A stretch of 5,752 nt of DNA from Desulfuromonadales bacterium C00003068 (GCA_001751155.1 MAXR01000075.1:1-5752), one strand, 5' to 3'. Counted from the first letter of the stretch, positions 1-5,752 are shown. The notes: generated from the sequence alone by a model not told the origin. Translations and numbers: made by a program.

Positions 1-87
1 GGATAGGGCAGGGCCACTTTCGTCAACGCGTTCACCCCGTGCGCCCTTGTCACTTAAAGTGAGAATCGCTACTCTGTTCCAATTCAT
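1..87 (-). CDS. mog: MogA/MoaB family molybdopterin adenylyltransferase, N-terminal 29 residues only
   Basis: The reading frame begins at ATG 87-85 and is open to the window edge, so only 29 residues are visible. They read MNWNRVAILTLSDKGARGER and continue VDESGPALS. This matches the start of MogA/MoaB proteins: a hydrophobic first beta strand (VAILTLS), the S-D-x4-G pair (S12, D13, G18) and the D-x-S-G motif (D22, S24, G25). In this family the enzyme adenylylates molybdopterin with ATP in the cytoplasm, preparing it for metal insertion by MoeA. The ATG overlaps the moaC stop codon as ATGA, and no strong ribosome binding site precedes it (upstream GGGATGAAGCCTC), so translation is probably coupled to moaC. 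MogA and MoaB cannot be separated from the N-terminus alone, because both share this motif. The C-terminal part lies outside the window. Confidence 0.85.
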   Translation of the reverse strand, partial: MNWNRVAILTLSDKGARGERVDESGPALS

Positions 88-566
88 GAGGCTTCATCCC
101 GTTTAAATACTCCGCTTTTACCACCCTCTTTGTAGAGCAGTTTCGTTTCACTGATCAGTATCGATTTATCGCTTCCTTTGCACATATCATACACCGTCAG
201 CGCTGCCAGTGATGCGGCAACCATCGCTTCCATCTCCATGCCACTGCGCTCTAGCGCCGAAACATCACTTATGATGGTTAAAATGCCACTCTCTGGATCA
301 GGGTCAAAGTCGATACAGACCTTGTGAATCGCTAGTGGATGGGAAAGAGGGATCAGTGTTGGGGTCATTTTTGCGGCGGTGATCCCAGCGATTCTGGCAA
401 CGGAAAACACATCACCTTTGGCGATTTTTTGATCTAAAATCGCTTGTAAAATGTGTGGTTGTAGCTGAACTTGTGCTGAGGCGACAGCGCGGCGCATTGT
501 TGGTGCTTTGGCGCTGATATCGACCATAATGGCGTGACCTTGATCATCAAAGTGATTAAACGACAT
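84..566 (-). CDS. moaC: Cyclic pyranopterin monophosphate synthase MoaC
   Basis: MoaC converts the MoaA product (3',8-cyclo-7,8-dihydro-GTP) into cyclic pyranopterin monophosphate, the first stable intermediate of molybdenum/tungsten cofactor synthesis, in the cytoplasm. The 160-residue protein is full length for the family. Visible hallmarks are MVDISAK near residue 14, KGDVFSVARIAGITAAK starting at K50, LIPLSHPL with H77, SGMEMEAMVAAS with E111 and E113, YDMCK with D127 and K130, and the C-terminal GGKSG at 148-152. By position, K50, D127 and K130 correspond to the catalytic Lys51, Asp128 and Lys131 of the E. coli enzyme. The usual TG before the V/M-EMEA motif is SG here, a conservative change. 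The ATG at 566 has a good ribosome binding site (AGAAAGG, six bases upstream). The next gene overlaps the stop codon as ATGA. The gene upstream on the same strand ends 236 bp away, with a repeat element between them, so moaC may have its own promoter; I could not identify one convincingly. Confidence 0.96.
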   Translation of the reverse strand: MSFNHFDDQGHAIMVDISAKAPTMRRAVASAQVQLQPHILQAILDQKIAKGDVFSVARIAGITAAKMTPTLIPLSHPLAIHKVCIDFDPDPESGILTIISDVSALERSGMEMEAMVAASLAALTVYDMCKGSDKSILISETKLLYKEGGKSGVFKRDEAS

Positions 567-572
567 GGTTTA

Positions 573-579
573 CCTTTCT
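573..579 (-). promoter_or_regulatory. Ribosome binding site of moaC
   Basis: Read on the minus strand this is AGAAAGG, six bases before ATG 566-564. It supports the chosen moaC start over the internal Met at residue 14, which falls inside the conserved MVDISAK segment. Confidence 0.6.
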
Positions 580-638
580 AATACTATGCAAATTGTTGAG
601 TGGTTTCAGTGTGGCCCGTTATAAATATAAATACAGAT

Positions 639-805
639 TAGCAGGCTGTCGGACTTAACATGGACCTACTGCGAAATAGCCTGACTTGGCCCATATCCCC
701 GATAATTATCGACAAATAGGCCCGCTATTCGCTCTCAAATTCTCGAAAATCTGGCCTCAAGCAGTCTATCTCTCGCTACGGCCCGTCAAGCCCGACAGCC
801 TGCTA
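639..805. repeat. MITE-like element: 163 bp with near-perfect terminal inverted repeats, flanked by TA
   Basis: The left end TAGCAGGCTGTCGGACTT (639-656) is the reverse complement of the right end AAGCCCGACAGCCTGCTA (788-805) at 17 of 18 positions; only 653/791 does not pair. Inner segments 671-691 (GCGAAATAGCCTGACTTGGCC) and 753-776 are also imperfect inverse complements, so the whole unit could fold into a long interrupted hairpin. Near the apex is the perfect 12-bp palindrome CGATAATTATCG (700-711). An alternative pairing exists between 671-680 (GCGAAATAGC) and 724-732 (GCTATTCGC). If the outer TA is a target duplication, the element proper is 641-803. It contains no open reading frame of useful size, so any movement would need a transposase from elsewhere. 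It could also act as a structured intergenic RNA or weak terminator, but no T-run follows either arm. I cannot assign it to a named family, and other genomic copies cannot be seen from here. Confidence 0.8.
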
Positions 806-2338
806 GGGGTTATGTAGCCCATATAGTTTTATTTTACGGTGTAATGTGTTGCGGGCAATGCCTAATGCTTTGGCTGTTGCTGTGACATTCCAAAGGTTTT
901 CTTCAAGGGTTTTTTTGATGGTATCCGCTTCCGATTCTTTGAGAATACGGTTTTGCGACGGCTTTAACCCTTTGTTGCGCATGATGGTGACCACCGAGTT
1001 CTCTAGCCCGCGTAGTGATAGTAATAGCTGATTTAACTCGCTGGCACTCATGCTTTGCAGGTGTTCCTCTTTGGCGTAGTGCTGCCAAAAATCTTCCAGA
1101 ACATTCGGGTTATGTTGGTGGATAAGATCCTGCGGTTGTTCGCAGATTATTTTTGTGGTTGGTGTTGAGAAATCGCTAGTTAGTTGTGTTGCCAAATGTT
1201 GAATCTGAATCGACTGGTCATCTGATAATGCGATAGCACGGCGTACAACATTTGATAGTTCGCGAATGTTTCCCGGCCACGCGTAGTTTTCTAAGGCAAG
1301 GGCTGCTTTTGGATGTAATTTGACGTTAGCACTGTATTGCTGGATAAAGTGTTCAGCCAGAGCTTTAATGTCTTCACGACGCTGGGCCAGATCTGGGCTG
1401 ATGAGGCTTACCACATTGAGGCGGTAAAATAGATCTTCGCGGAAGGTTTTTTCGCGAATCGCCTCCTCTAAATTGATGTTGGTGGCTGAAAGGATACGAA
1501 CATCTGTTTTACTTGTGCGTTCGCCACCAACACGGCAGAACTCACCTGTTTCTAGCACGCGCAGCAGTTTCACTTGAATCGATGGACTGGCATCACCAAT
1601 CTCATCTAAAAAAAGGGTTCCACGGTGTGATAATTCGAAAATTCCACGCCGAGCTTGGTTGGCTCCAGTAAAAGCACCGCGCTCATGGCCGAATAGTTCG
1701 CTTTCGAGGAGGTTTTCTGGTAATGCGCCGCAGTTAATGGCAATGAAGGGTTGGTCGGCTCTATTGGAGGCCGCATGGATAAAGCGAGCAAGCACCTCTT
1801 TTCCCGTTCCGGTATTGCCTTGAATCAAGACATTAATGTTTTTACTGGCGATTTTATAGGCCAAGCTGACTAAGCGGCGCATTTGTGGCGATTGGCCGAC
1901 AAAGAATCCAACTCGCTCGGCGACAGCGGCCCAATCTTCCTCAGCGATCTGGCCATTTTGGCGCTTGTGAGCGTGGCTGGCAGCATTCTGGATTAGAGCT
2001 TCGATCTCGTCGATATTATCAAAAGGCTTTTCGATATATTCAAATGCGCCTAAATGCATGGCTTCAACGGCTGTTTTAATAGTGCTAAAGCCTGTCATGA
2101 TAATGACTTCGCAGCTTGACTGAGCTCTTTTGATCAGTTGCAGTAGCGTTAATCCATCGGTGTCAGGCAGCTTGAGGTCGACCATTGCCACATTGAAATC
2201 CCAGTCCTCTAGGGCAATCAGTGCTTCTTTCTCACTGGTGGCTGTGACCACTTGATAACCTTTTTTATGCAGTAGGCGTTTGAAAAAATTACAAACATCT
2301 ATCTCATCGTCGATGATCAATATACGGTTCTCAGACAA
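803..2338 (-). CDS. Sigma-54-dependent response regulator (NtrC type: receiver, AAA+, Fis-type HTH)
   Basis: This 511-residue protein is a phosphorylation-controlled activator of RNA polymerase carrying sigma-54. The receiver domain (about 4-120) has the acidic pair D10/D11, phospho-acceptor D54, T82 and K104. The AAA+ domain (about 147-375) has Walker A GNTGTGKE (174-181), the sigma-54 contact loop GAFTGA (221-226), Walker B TLFLDEIGD with D245/E246, the arginine region FREDLFYRLN (299-308) and the sensor II motif WPGNIREL (354-361). A Fis-type helix-turn-helix lies at 484-508 (ATAKALGIARNTLHRKIKLYGL). The AAA+ to HTH linker (about 380-470) is longer than usual. Walker A has Asn where Glu is common. 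The start is TTG at 2338-2336: an in-frame stop lies three codons upstream, the first residues MSENRILIIDDE form the receiver beta 1 strand, and a strong ribosome binding site precedes it. It overlaps the kinase gene by 8 bp, so the two form a pair. The stop TAG (805-803) is contributed by the adjoining repeat element. Likely targets are neighbouring genes, but no sigma-54 promoter was found in the window. Confidence 0.95.
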   Translation of the reverse strand: MSENRILIIDDEIDVCNFFKRLLHKKGYQVVTATSEKEALIALEDWDFNVAMVDLKLPDTDGLTLLQLIKRAQSSCEVIIMTGFSTIKTAVEAMHLGAFEYIEKPFDNIDEIEALIQNAASHAHKRQNGQIAEEDWAAVAERVGFFVGQSPQMRRLVSLAYKIASKNINVLIQGNTGTGKEVLARFIHAASNRADQPFIAINCGALPENLLESELFGHERGAFTGANQARRGIFELSHRGTLFLDEIGDASPSIQVKLLRVLETGEFCRVGGERTSKTDVRILSATNINLEEAIREKTFREDLFYRLNVVSLISPDLAQRREDIKALAEHFIQQYSANVKLHPKAALALENYAWPGNIRELSNVVRRAIALSDDQSIQIQHLATQLTSDFSTPTTKIICEQPQDLIHQHNPNVLEDFWQHYAKEEHLQSMSASELNQLLLSLRGLENSVVTIMRNKGLKPSQNRILKESEADTIKKTLEENLWNVTATAKALGIARNTLHRKIKLYGLHNP

Positions 2339-4025
2339 TGTTTCTCACCTCTGTTGAAGGGGGGGCAGCGATAGCCTTTAGTGGAACAGGCAGCAAAAGA
2401 GAAAAGGTACTTCCCTCACCAAGCGTACTTTCAACTTCAATTGTTCCTGAATGGGATTCAGCAATGCCAAGACTGACTGAAAGTCCGAGTCCGGTTCCCT
2501 TTGTTGCATCTTTACTGGTAAAGAACGGGGTAAATATTTTTTGGAGATTCTCCTGATCAATTCCAGTGCCGTTGTCGTGAACGCTTATGATTGCCCACGT
2601 TTTGTCCTCATCATGACGGATAAAAGAGGAGACCGTAATCTGTTTTTGCTCTTGAGTTGATTCGTTTAAAGCATCGCGGGCATTGATCAATAAGTTGGTT
2701 AACACCTGTTGAATCTGCGCGCCGTTGATATTGACCATGGCTAAATCAGGGTCGAGTTTATCGATGATCTCGATCTGGTTACGATTAATTTGGTAGCGGA
2801 TGAGCCCTAGAACACGTCGAACCTCCTCATTGAGGTCAATGTCGGTCATCGGCATTTGGTCCTGCCGGGAGAAGGTGAGCAAATTTTGAATAATTCGCTT
2901 ACAACGCAAGCCACAATTGATCACATCTTGTAGACTCTCATCTTCTAGCGATTCACTGTCAAATTCTCGCGCCAACATCTGGGCGGTGCCGATGATCACC
3001 GTCAGCGGACTATTCAATTCGTGGGCGACCCCGGCGGCCATCTCACCCAACGCGGCAAGTTTTGCCGATTGAACCAATTGCGCCTCCATTTTCGTTTTTT
3101 GGGTCACATCTTTTAAGATGATGGTGAAGGCAACGAGTTTTTTGTCATCATTGAAAATTGGATAGTAATAGGTCTCGAGTAGTACGCCAGAATCCGTTGG
3201 CCAGTTACGATGAGCAGGTTGACCACTGCTTTTGATCTCTTCCATGGCACAGATAGGGCACGGTTCATCTCTACCATGAAGACGTGAGTAGCACTTGTTT
3301 ACCAATGATTTTTGCCAGTGGCGGCTTATCTCGGGGGTGAAACGATCATTGTGACGCAAGATATTGTAGTTGGCATCGACCAAAAAAACAGGGTCGGTTA
3401 CCGCGTTAAATGTTTCTTCCCACTGTTTTGTCGTGCGCGCAACCTGTCGGTAGAGGCGTGAATTTTGGATACTGATCGCCATTTGATCGGTGAGGTGACT
3501 GATAAATTCAAGTTCTGGCTCTGAAAATCCAGCTTCATTGGTTCTGCCAACCACCATAACACCAATCACTTTAGCGCGTTCAAACAGTGGGGCAATGGCA
3601 AATGAACTCAATTTTTCTGGGAAATCAGTATTCTGCCAAACATGGGAACTCACTGCCTGAGAGGCTTTGAAAATGGTGGCTTTTTTGCTTTTCATCACTT
3701 GCCATGATGGTGAGTTCTTAGGGAAATGGGTCACTCGACAGTAGTCGCGTGGTGCAACAGCCTTAAGGCGAAGTTCATCCTCGTTGAGAGAGATGAGTGC
3801 CATAAAGGTGCAGGGGAGTGCTTGAGGCAAACGGGTAAACGTGCGATCAAGGATATCCTGAATCGACATATCAATATTGATATCATGAAGCAGTTGGTGG
3901 AGAACCTCCATCCGCCAGTTTTGTTTTAGGGCTTCCTCGCTGGTTTTCTTTAACTCAACATAGTAGTTAAGCTTTGAGGAGTTGACCCCCGTCAGTTGTT
4001 CAAGCTGTTTATCTTTTTTAGTCAC
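2331..4025 (-). CDS. Cytoplasmic sensor histidine kinase with GAF and Cys-containing PAS domains
   Basis: This is the sensor kinase partner of the downstream regulator. With GTG at 4025-4023 as residue 1 it has 564 residues. The order is: a charged, probably helical N-terminus (1-40); a GAF-like domain (about 40-190, ending in FISHLTDQMAISIQNSRLYR); a PAS domain (about 203-310, starting ETFNAVTDPVFLVDANYNIL) with C245, H250, C256 and C259 in the pattern C-x4-H-x5-C-x2-C; and a HisKA/HATPase core. In the core the H-box is GVAHELNSPLTVI with phospho-acceptor H335. The N-box is NLLINARDAL (N448), G1 is DNGTGID (484-490), the F-box is IFTPFFTSK (497-505) and G2 is GTGLGLS (510-516). No membrane segment or signal peptide is visible, so it should sense a cytoplasmic cue; the ligand is unknown. 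The frame remains open to a GTG at 4100, but that start would overlap the dehydrogenase gene by 50 bp and lacks a ribosome binding site. The GTG at 4025 has AAGGGAGG four bases upstream and leaves 25 bp to the previous stop. Confidence 0.94.
   Translation of the reverse strand: MTKKDKQLEQLTGVNSSKLNYYVELKKTSEEALKQNWRMEVLHQLLHDINIDMSIQDILDRTFTRLPQALPCTFMALISLNEDELRLKAVAPRDYCRVTHFPKNSPSWQVMKSKKATIFKASQAVSSHVWQNTDFPEKLSSFAIAPLFERAKVIGVMVVGRTNEAGFSEPELEFISHLTDQMAISIQNSRLYRQVARTTKQWEETFNAVTDPVFLVDANYNILRHNDRFTPEISRHWQKSLVNKCYSRLHGRDEPCPICAMEEIKSSGQPAHRNWPTDSGVLLETYYYPIFNDDKKLVAFTIILKDVTQKTKMEAQLVQSAKLAALGEMAAGVAHELNSPLTVIIGTAQMLAREFDSESLEDESLQDVINCGLRCKRIIQNLLTFSRQDQMPMTDIDLNEEVRRVLGLIRYQINRNQIEIIDKLDPDLAMVNINGAQIQQVLTNLLINARDALNESTQEQKQITVSSFIRHDEDKTWAIISVHDNGTGIDQENLQKIFTPFFTSKDATKGTGLGLSVSLGIAESHSGTIEVESTLGEGSTFSLLLPVPLKAIAAPPSTEVRNIV
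2344..2352 (-). promoter_or_regulatory. Strong ribosome binding site supporting a TTG start of the response regulator
   Basis: On the minus strand this reads AGAGGTGAG and is followed by AAACA and the TTG start codon. AGGTGA is an extended match to the 16S anti-Shine-Dalgarno, with the core about nine bases from the start. The site lies inside the last codons of the kinase gene. It decides for the TTG, since no ATG or GTG is available upstream before a stop codon. Confidence 0.75.
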
Positions 4026-4029
4026 GCTG

Positions 4030-4037
4030 CCTCCCTT
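4030..4037 (-). promoter_or_regulatory. Ribosome binding site deciding the GTG start of the kinase gene
   Basis: Read on the minus strand this is AAGGGAGG, followed by CAGC and GTG (4025-4023). It lies in the 25-bp gap after the dehydrogenase stop codon and favours the short kinase form (564 residues) over the longer open frame beginning at 4100. Confidence 0.75.
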
Positions 4038-4050
4038 GGGTAAGGACCCT

Positions 4051-5199
4051 TTACAGTGCCTTGTGAAATATATCTTCAATATCTTGAAGACTTGTTTCAC
4101 GCGGGTTGGTAATCAAGCAGGCATCATTCAGTGCATTGATACTTAATGCGTTGATCATCTCTTTTTCGATACCAAATTGGGCTAACCCTTTGGCGAGACC
4201 AATGTCATATATGATCTCATTCACCGCGGTGATAGCAAGTTGCGCCGCATTCATGCTACTCAGGCCGCGAATGTTTTTGCCCATCGTTTCGGCAATGGTG
4301 GAGAATTTAGCTGGATTTGCTGGCAAATTAAATTCCATCACATGTGGCAAAATCGCTGCGTTGGTTTCACCGTGATGGTGATCGAGAAGGCCGTCAACCT
4401 GGTGTGTCATGGCGTGTGTTGCGCCCAGAATCGCATTGGAAAAGGCAATTCCCGCTGAAAGGCTGGCCATCGCCATATTGGTATTAGACTCAATATCATC
4501 ACGATGAAGGACTGCATGGCGTAGGTTTGCAGAAATCAGACGAATAGCATTGAGAGCATGAATGTCAGTAAGCGGTGTTGCTGCCAACGACACATAGGCT
4601 TCAATGCCGTGGGTAAGGGCATCAACACCTGTTGCCGCCGCCAGCCAACTGTCTTTGGTGCGCAGCAGCTCGGGGTCAACAATAGCAATATCGGGAACCA
4701 ATGATTTTGAGATGATCGACATTTTTAACTGGCGTTCGGTATCGACAATGATGGCAAATTGACTGACTTCAGAACCCGCTCCAGCGGTGGAGGGAACCAT
4801 GATCATCGGCGGTAACGGCCGATTGATGTTATTGACACCTTCGAACTGGCGCAGTTCACCGCCGTTGGTGGCTAACATTGCTATTGACTTGGCAACATCG
4901 GTAGGGCTACCACCACCGACTGCGATAAGGGCATCACAGCCAGATTGAAGATATTGAGCAAGTCCTACTTCGATCTCATGATCTTTAGGGTTCGTCGTTA
5001 ATGCCGAAAAGATCTCCATCTCTAATCCTGCTTGCTTCAGGTAGCTACAGGCGATCTCGACCCAGCCAGAGTCTATCACCCCTTCATCACTGACGATAAA
5101 AACCTTGGACGCACCAAGACGCAGTGCACTTTCCCCAATTTGACTGAGAGAACCGCAACCGAAGATAATTTCTGGTGTGACGAACTTAGTGATATTCAT
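4051..5199 (-). CDS. Iron-containing (group III) NAD(P)-dependent alcohol dehydrogenase
   Basis: The protein interconverts an alcohol and its aldehyde with NAD(H) or NADP(H) in the cytoplasm, using a bound divalent metal, usually Fe(II). From the ATG at 5199-5197 it has 382 residues, normal for the family. The N-terminal nucleotide domain carries FGCGSLSQIG (13-22) and GGGSPTDVAKS (95-105), then VPSTAGAGSEVS (135-146). The helical metal domain provides the expected ligands D193 and H197 (ATGVDALTHGIEAYVS), H262 (GATHAMTHQVDG) and H276 (DHHHGETNAAILPH). H266 matches the catalytic second-shell His of FucO-like enzymes. The C-terminus TNPRETSLQDIEDIFHKAL is typical. The substrate cannot be read from sequence: ethanol, 1,3-propanediol, lactaldehyde/propanediol and longer alcohols are all used by relatives. 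An in-frame ATG nine codons upstream (5226) has no ribosome binding site and lies in a hairpin loop, so MNITKF is preferred, although its own site (AGAAAG) is weak. The gene follows moeA by about 70 bp and precedes the kinase by 25 bp, which suggests one transcript. Confidence 0.95.
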   Translation of the reverse strand: MNITKFVTPEIIFGCGSLSQIGESALRLGASKVFIVSDEGVIDSGWVEIACSYLKQAGLEMEIFSALTTNPKDHEIEVGLAQYLQSGCDALIAVGGGSPTDVAKSIAMLATNGGELRQFEGVNNINRPLPPMIMVPSTAGAGSEVSQFAIIVDTERQLKMSIISKSLVPDIAIVDPELLRTKDSWLAAATGVDALTHGIEAYVSLAATPLTDIHALNAIRLISANLRHAVLHRDDIESNTNMAMASLSAGIAFSNAILGATHAMTHQVDGLLDHHHGETNAAILPHVMEFNLPANPAKFSTIAETMGKNIRGLSSMNAAQLAITAVNEIIYDIGLAKGLAQFGIEKEMINALSINALNDACLITNPRETSLQDIEDIFHKAL

Positions 5200-5216
5200 A
5201 TCTGTTCTTTCTGTTA

Positions 5217-5233
5217 AACACTGCATCAGTGTT
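5217..5233. promoter_or_regulatory. Perfect 7-bp inverted repeat upstream of the dehydrogenase gene
   Basis: AACACTG-CAT-CAGTGTT is a perfect dyad with a 3-base centre. It lies in the moeA-dehydrogenase gap, ending 17 bases before the dehydrogenase ATG on the minus strand. It could be an operator or an mRNA hairpin affecting initiation or processing. It has no T-run, so it is not a classical terminator. The dyad is directly visible; the role is inference. Confidence 0.4.
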
Positions 5234-5268
5234 GGTTGATCGTTAGCTATCTGCTGGCGATGACACCT

Positions 5269-5752
5269 TTAAATCATTTGGATATCTACGGTTTCACCTG
5301 CCTCAATTCGGTCGCGATTGGCGGGCAAAATAGCGATGCCATTGGCGCGGATCATTGTGCTTAAAATTCCAGTATTTTGATCCCCTGAACTTGTGGCAAT
5401 CAGTCCGTTTTCACTGTTGCTAACAAACACGCGTAAAAATTGAACGCGACCCTCTTTTTTCTTCGCCGCTTCAGTTAATGTTGCTTTGACGGTGTCCTTG
5501 ATCGGATTGAGGTGACCTTGCATTTTTAATAATGCAGGTCGCACGAACTCTTCGAAAGTAACCATCGTTGATACGGGATTTCCCGGCAGAGAAAAAATCA
5601 ATTTTCCATTGTTCACTGCAAAGGCAGTGGGTCGGCCAGGCTTAATGTCAACTTTCCAAAAAATTTGTTCAACGCCCGATTCGTTTAACATGTCGCAGAC
5701 GAGATCACGATCTCCCATTGAAACACCGGCCGAGGTGATCAACACCTCCGCA
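5269..5752 (-). CDS. moeA: Molybdopterin molybdenumtransferase MoeA, C-terminal part (5' end outside window)
   Basis: The frame enters from the right edge and continues for 160 residues to TAA at 5271-5269. MoeA inserts molybdate (or tungstate) into adenylylated molybdopterin. The visible part starts inside the MoCF-like domain III with AEVLITSAGVSMGDRD, where the family has TSGGVSxGDxD; the last Asp matches the catalytic Asp259 region of E. coli MoeA. FWKVDIKPGRPTAF follows, carrying the two Lys of the WK-x3-K segment and PGRP in place of PGKP, then SLPGNPVSTMVTFEEFVRPAL. The last roughly 70 residues form the C-terminal beta-barrel domain IV, including GRVQFLRV, SGDQNTGILSTMIRANGIAILP and a final EAGETVDIQMI. 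About 250 N-terminal residues are missing by comparison with the usual length near 400. The GTG at 5745 is an internal Val, not a start, since the conserved motif extends upstream of it. Many such bacteria carry several moeA copies, and a tungsten-preferring one cannot be told apart here. Confidence 0.95.
   Translation of the reverse strand, partial: AEVLITSAGVSMGDRDLVCDMLNESGVEQIFWKVDIKPGRPTAFAVNNGKLIFSLPGNPVSTMVTFEEFVRPALLKMQGHLNPIKDTVKATLTEAAKKKEGRVQFLRVFVSNSENGLIATSSGDQNTGILSTMIRANGIAILPANRDRIEAGETVDIQMI

Noticed and set aside
567..638. Promoter for moaC in the AT-rich stretch
   Set aside because: The minus strand has AT-rich sequence (TATTTATATTTATAA, TAGTAT), but no -35/-10 or -24/-12 pair with proper spacing that I would defend.
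788..805. Right arm of the repeat as a rho-independent terminator of the regulator gene
   Set aside because: The stem ends are far apart and no run of T follows the structure on the minus strand, so a classical intrinsic terminator is not supported.
4023..4100. Longer kinase form starting at the GTG 4100-4098
   Set aside because: The extra 25 residues (MKQVFKILKIYF...) overlap the end of the dehydrogenase gene, have no ribosome binding site, and read as the complementary frame of that gene rather than a real N-terminus.
4106..4375. Plus-strand open frame of 89 codons opposite the dehydrogenase
   Set aside because: It is antisense to strongly conserved coding sequence and has no recognisable domain or ribosome binding site. 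Other plus-strand frames (846-1031, 1885-2079, 2338-2556, 3726-3929, 5032-5217) were rejected for the same reason.
5197..5226. Longer dehydrogenase form starting at ATG 5226-5224
   Set aside because: It has no ribosome binding site, the start lies in the loop of a perfect hairpin, and the family N-terminus fits MNITKF at 5199.
5640..5665. PGRP instead of PGKP in MoeA as a sign of an inactive or tungsten-specific enzyme
   Set aside because: Arg at this place is common in MoeA proteins, and the two nearby Lys and the catalytic Asp are present, so it says nothing about activity or metal preference.

Overview
All recognisable genes in this window lie on the minus strand and read from the right edge to the left: moeA (partial, 5' end outside) -> iron-containing alcohol dehydrogenase -> sensor histidine kinase -> sigma-54 response regulator -> [inverted-repeat element] -> moaC -> mogA/moaB family gene (partial, 3' part outside). 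The proteins look proteobacterial, most like the Desulfuromonadales/Geobacterales ('delta') type in MoaC, the MogA N-terminus and the kinase/regulator style. Base composition is moderate, somewhat below 50% G+C by eye. A marine Desulfuromonas/Desulfuromusa/Pelobacter-like bacterium is my best guess, but it is inferred from sequence style alone.

Right third (4051-5752): the C-terminal part of MoeA (metal insertion into molybdopterin) is followed after about 70 bp by a complete group III iron-dependent alcohol dehydrogenase with all four metal ligands. A perfect 7-bp hairpin sits just upstream of the dehydrogenase start. Middle (803-4025): a cytoplasmic GAF-PAS histidine kinase whose PAS domain carries a Cys/His cluster, then its partner, an NtrC-type sigma-54 activator. 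The two genes overlap by 8 bp, and the regulator starts at TTG behind a strong ribosome binding site. Left end (1-805): a 163-bp element with near-perfect terminal inverted repeats is inserted exactly in the stop codon of the regulator. After it come moaC and a MogA/MoaB-type gene overlapping at ATGA.

The genes suggest one functional module: three molybdenum/tungsten cofactor steps (MoaC: cPMP formation; MogA-type: MPT adenylylation; MoeA: metal insertion) surround an alcohol dehydrogenase and a local two-component system. A reasonable inference is that the system makes or regulates a Mo/W oxidoreductase that works next to the alcohol dehydrogenase, for example an aldehyde:ferredoxin oxidoreductase. 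No such enzyme gene is inside the window. The most notable sequence-level observation is the mobile-looking repeat that duplicated TA inside the regulator stop codon and regenerated a stop (TAA to TAG). I see no CRISPR array, tRNA, rRNA or intact insertion sequence, and no gene-free stretch longer than 300 bases.
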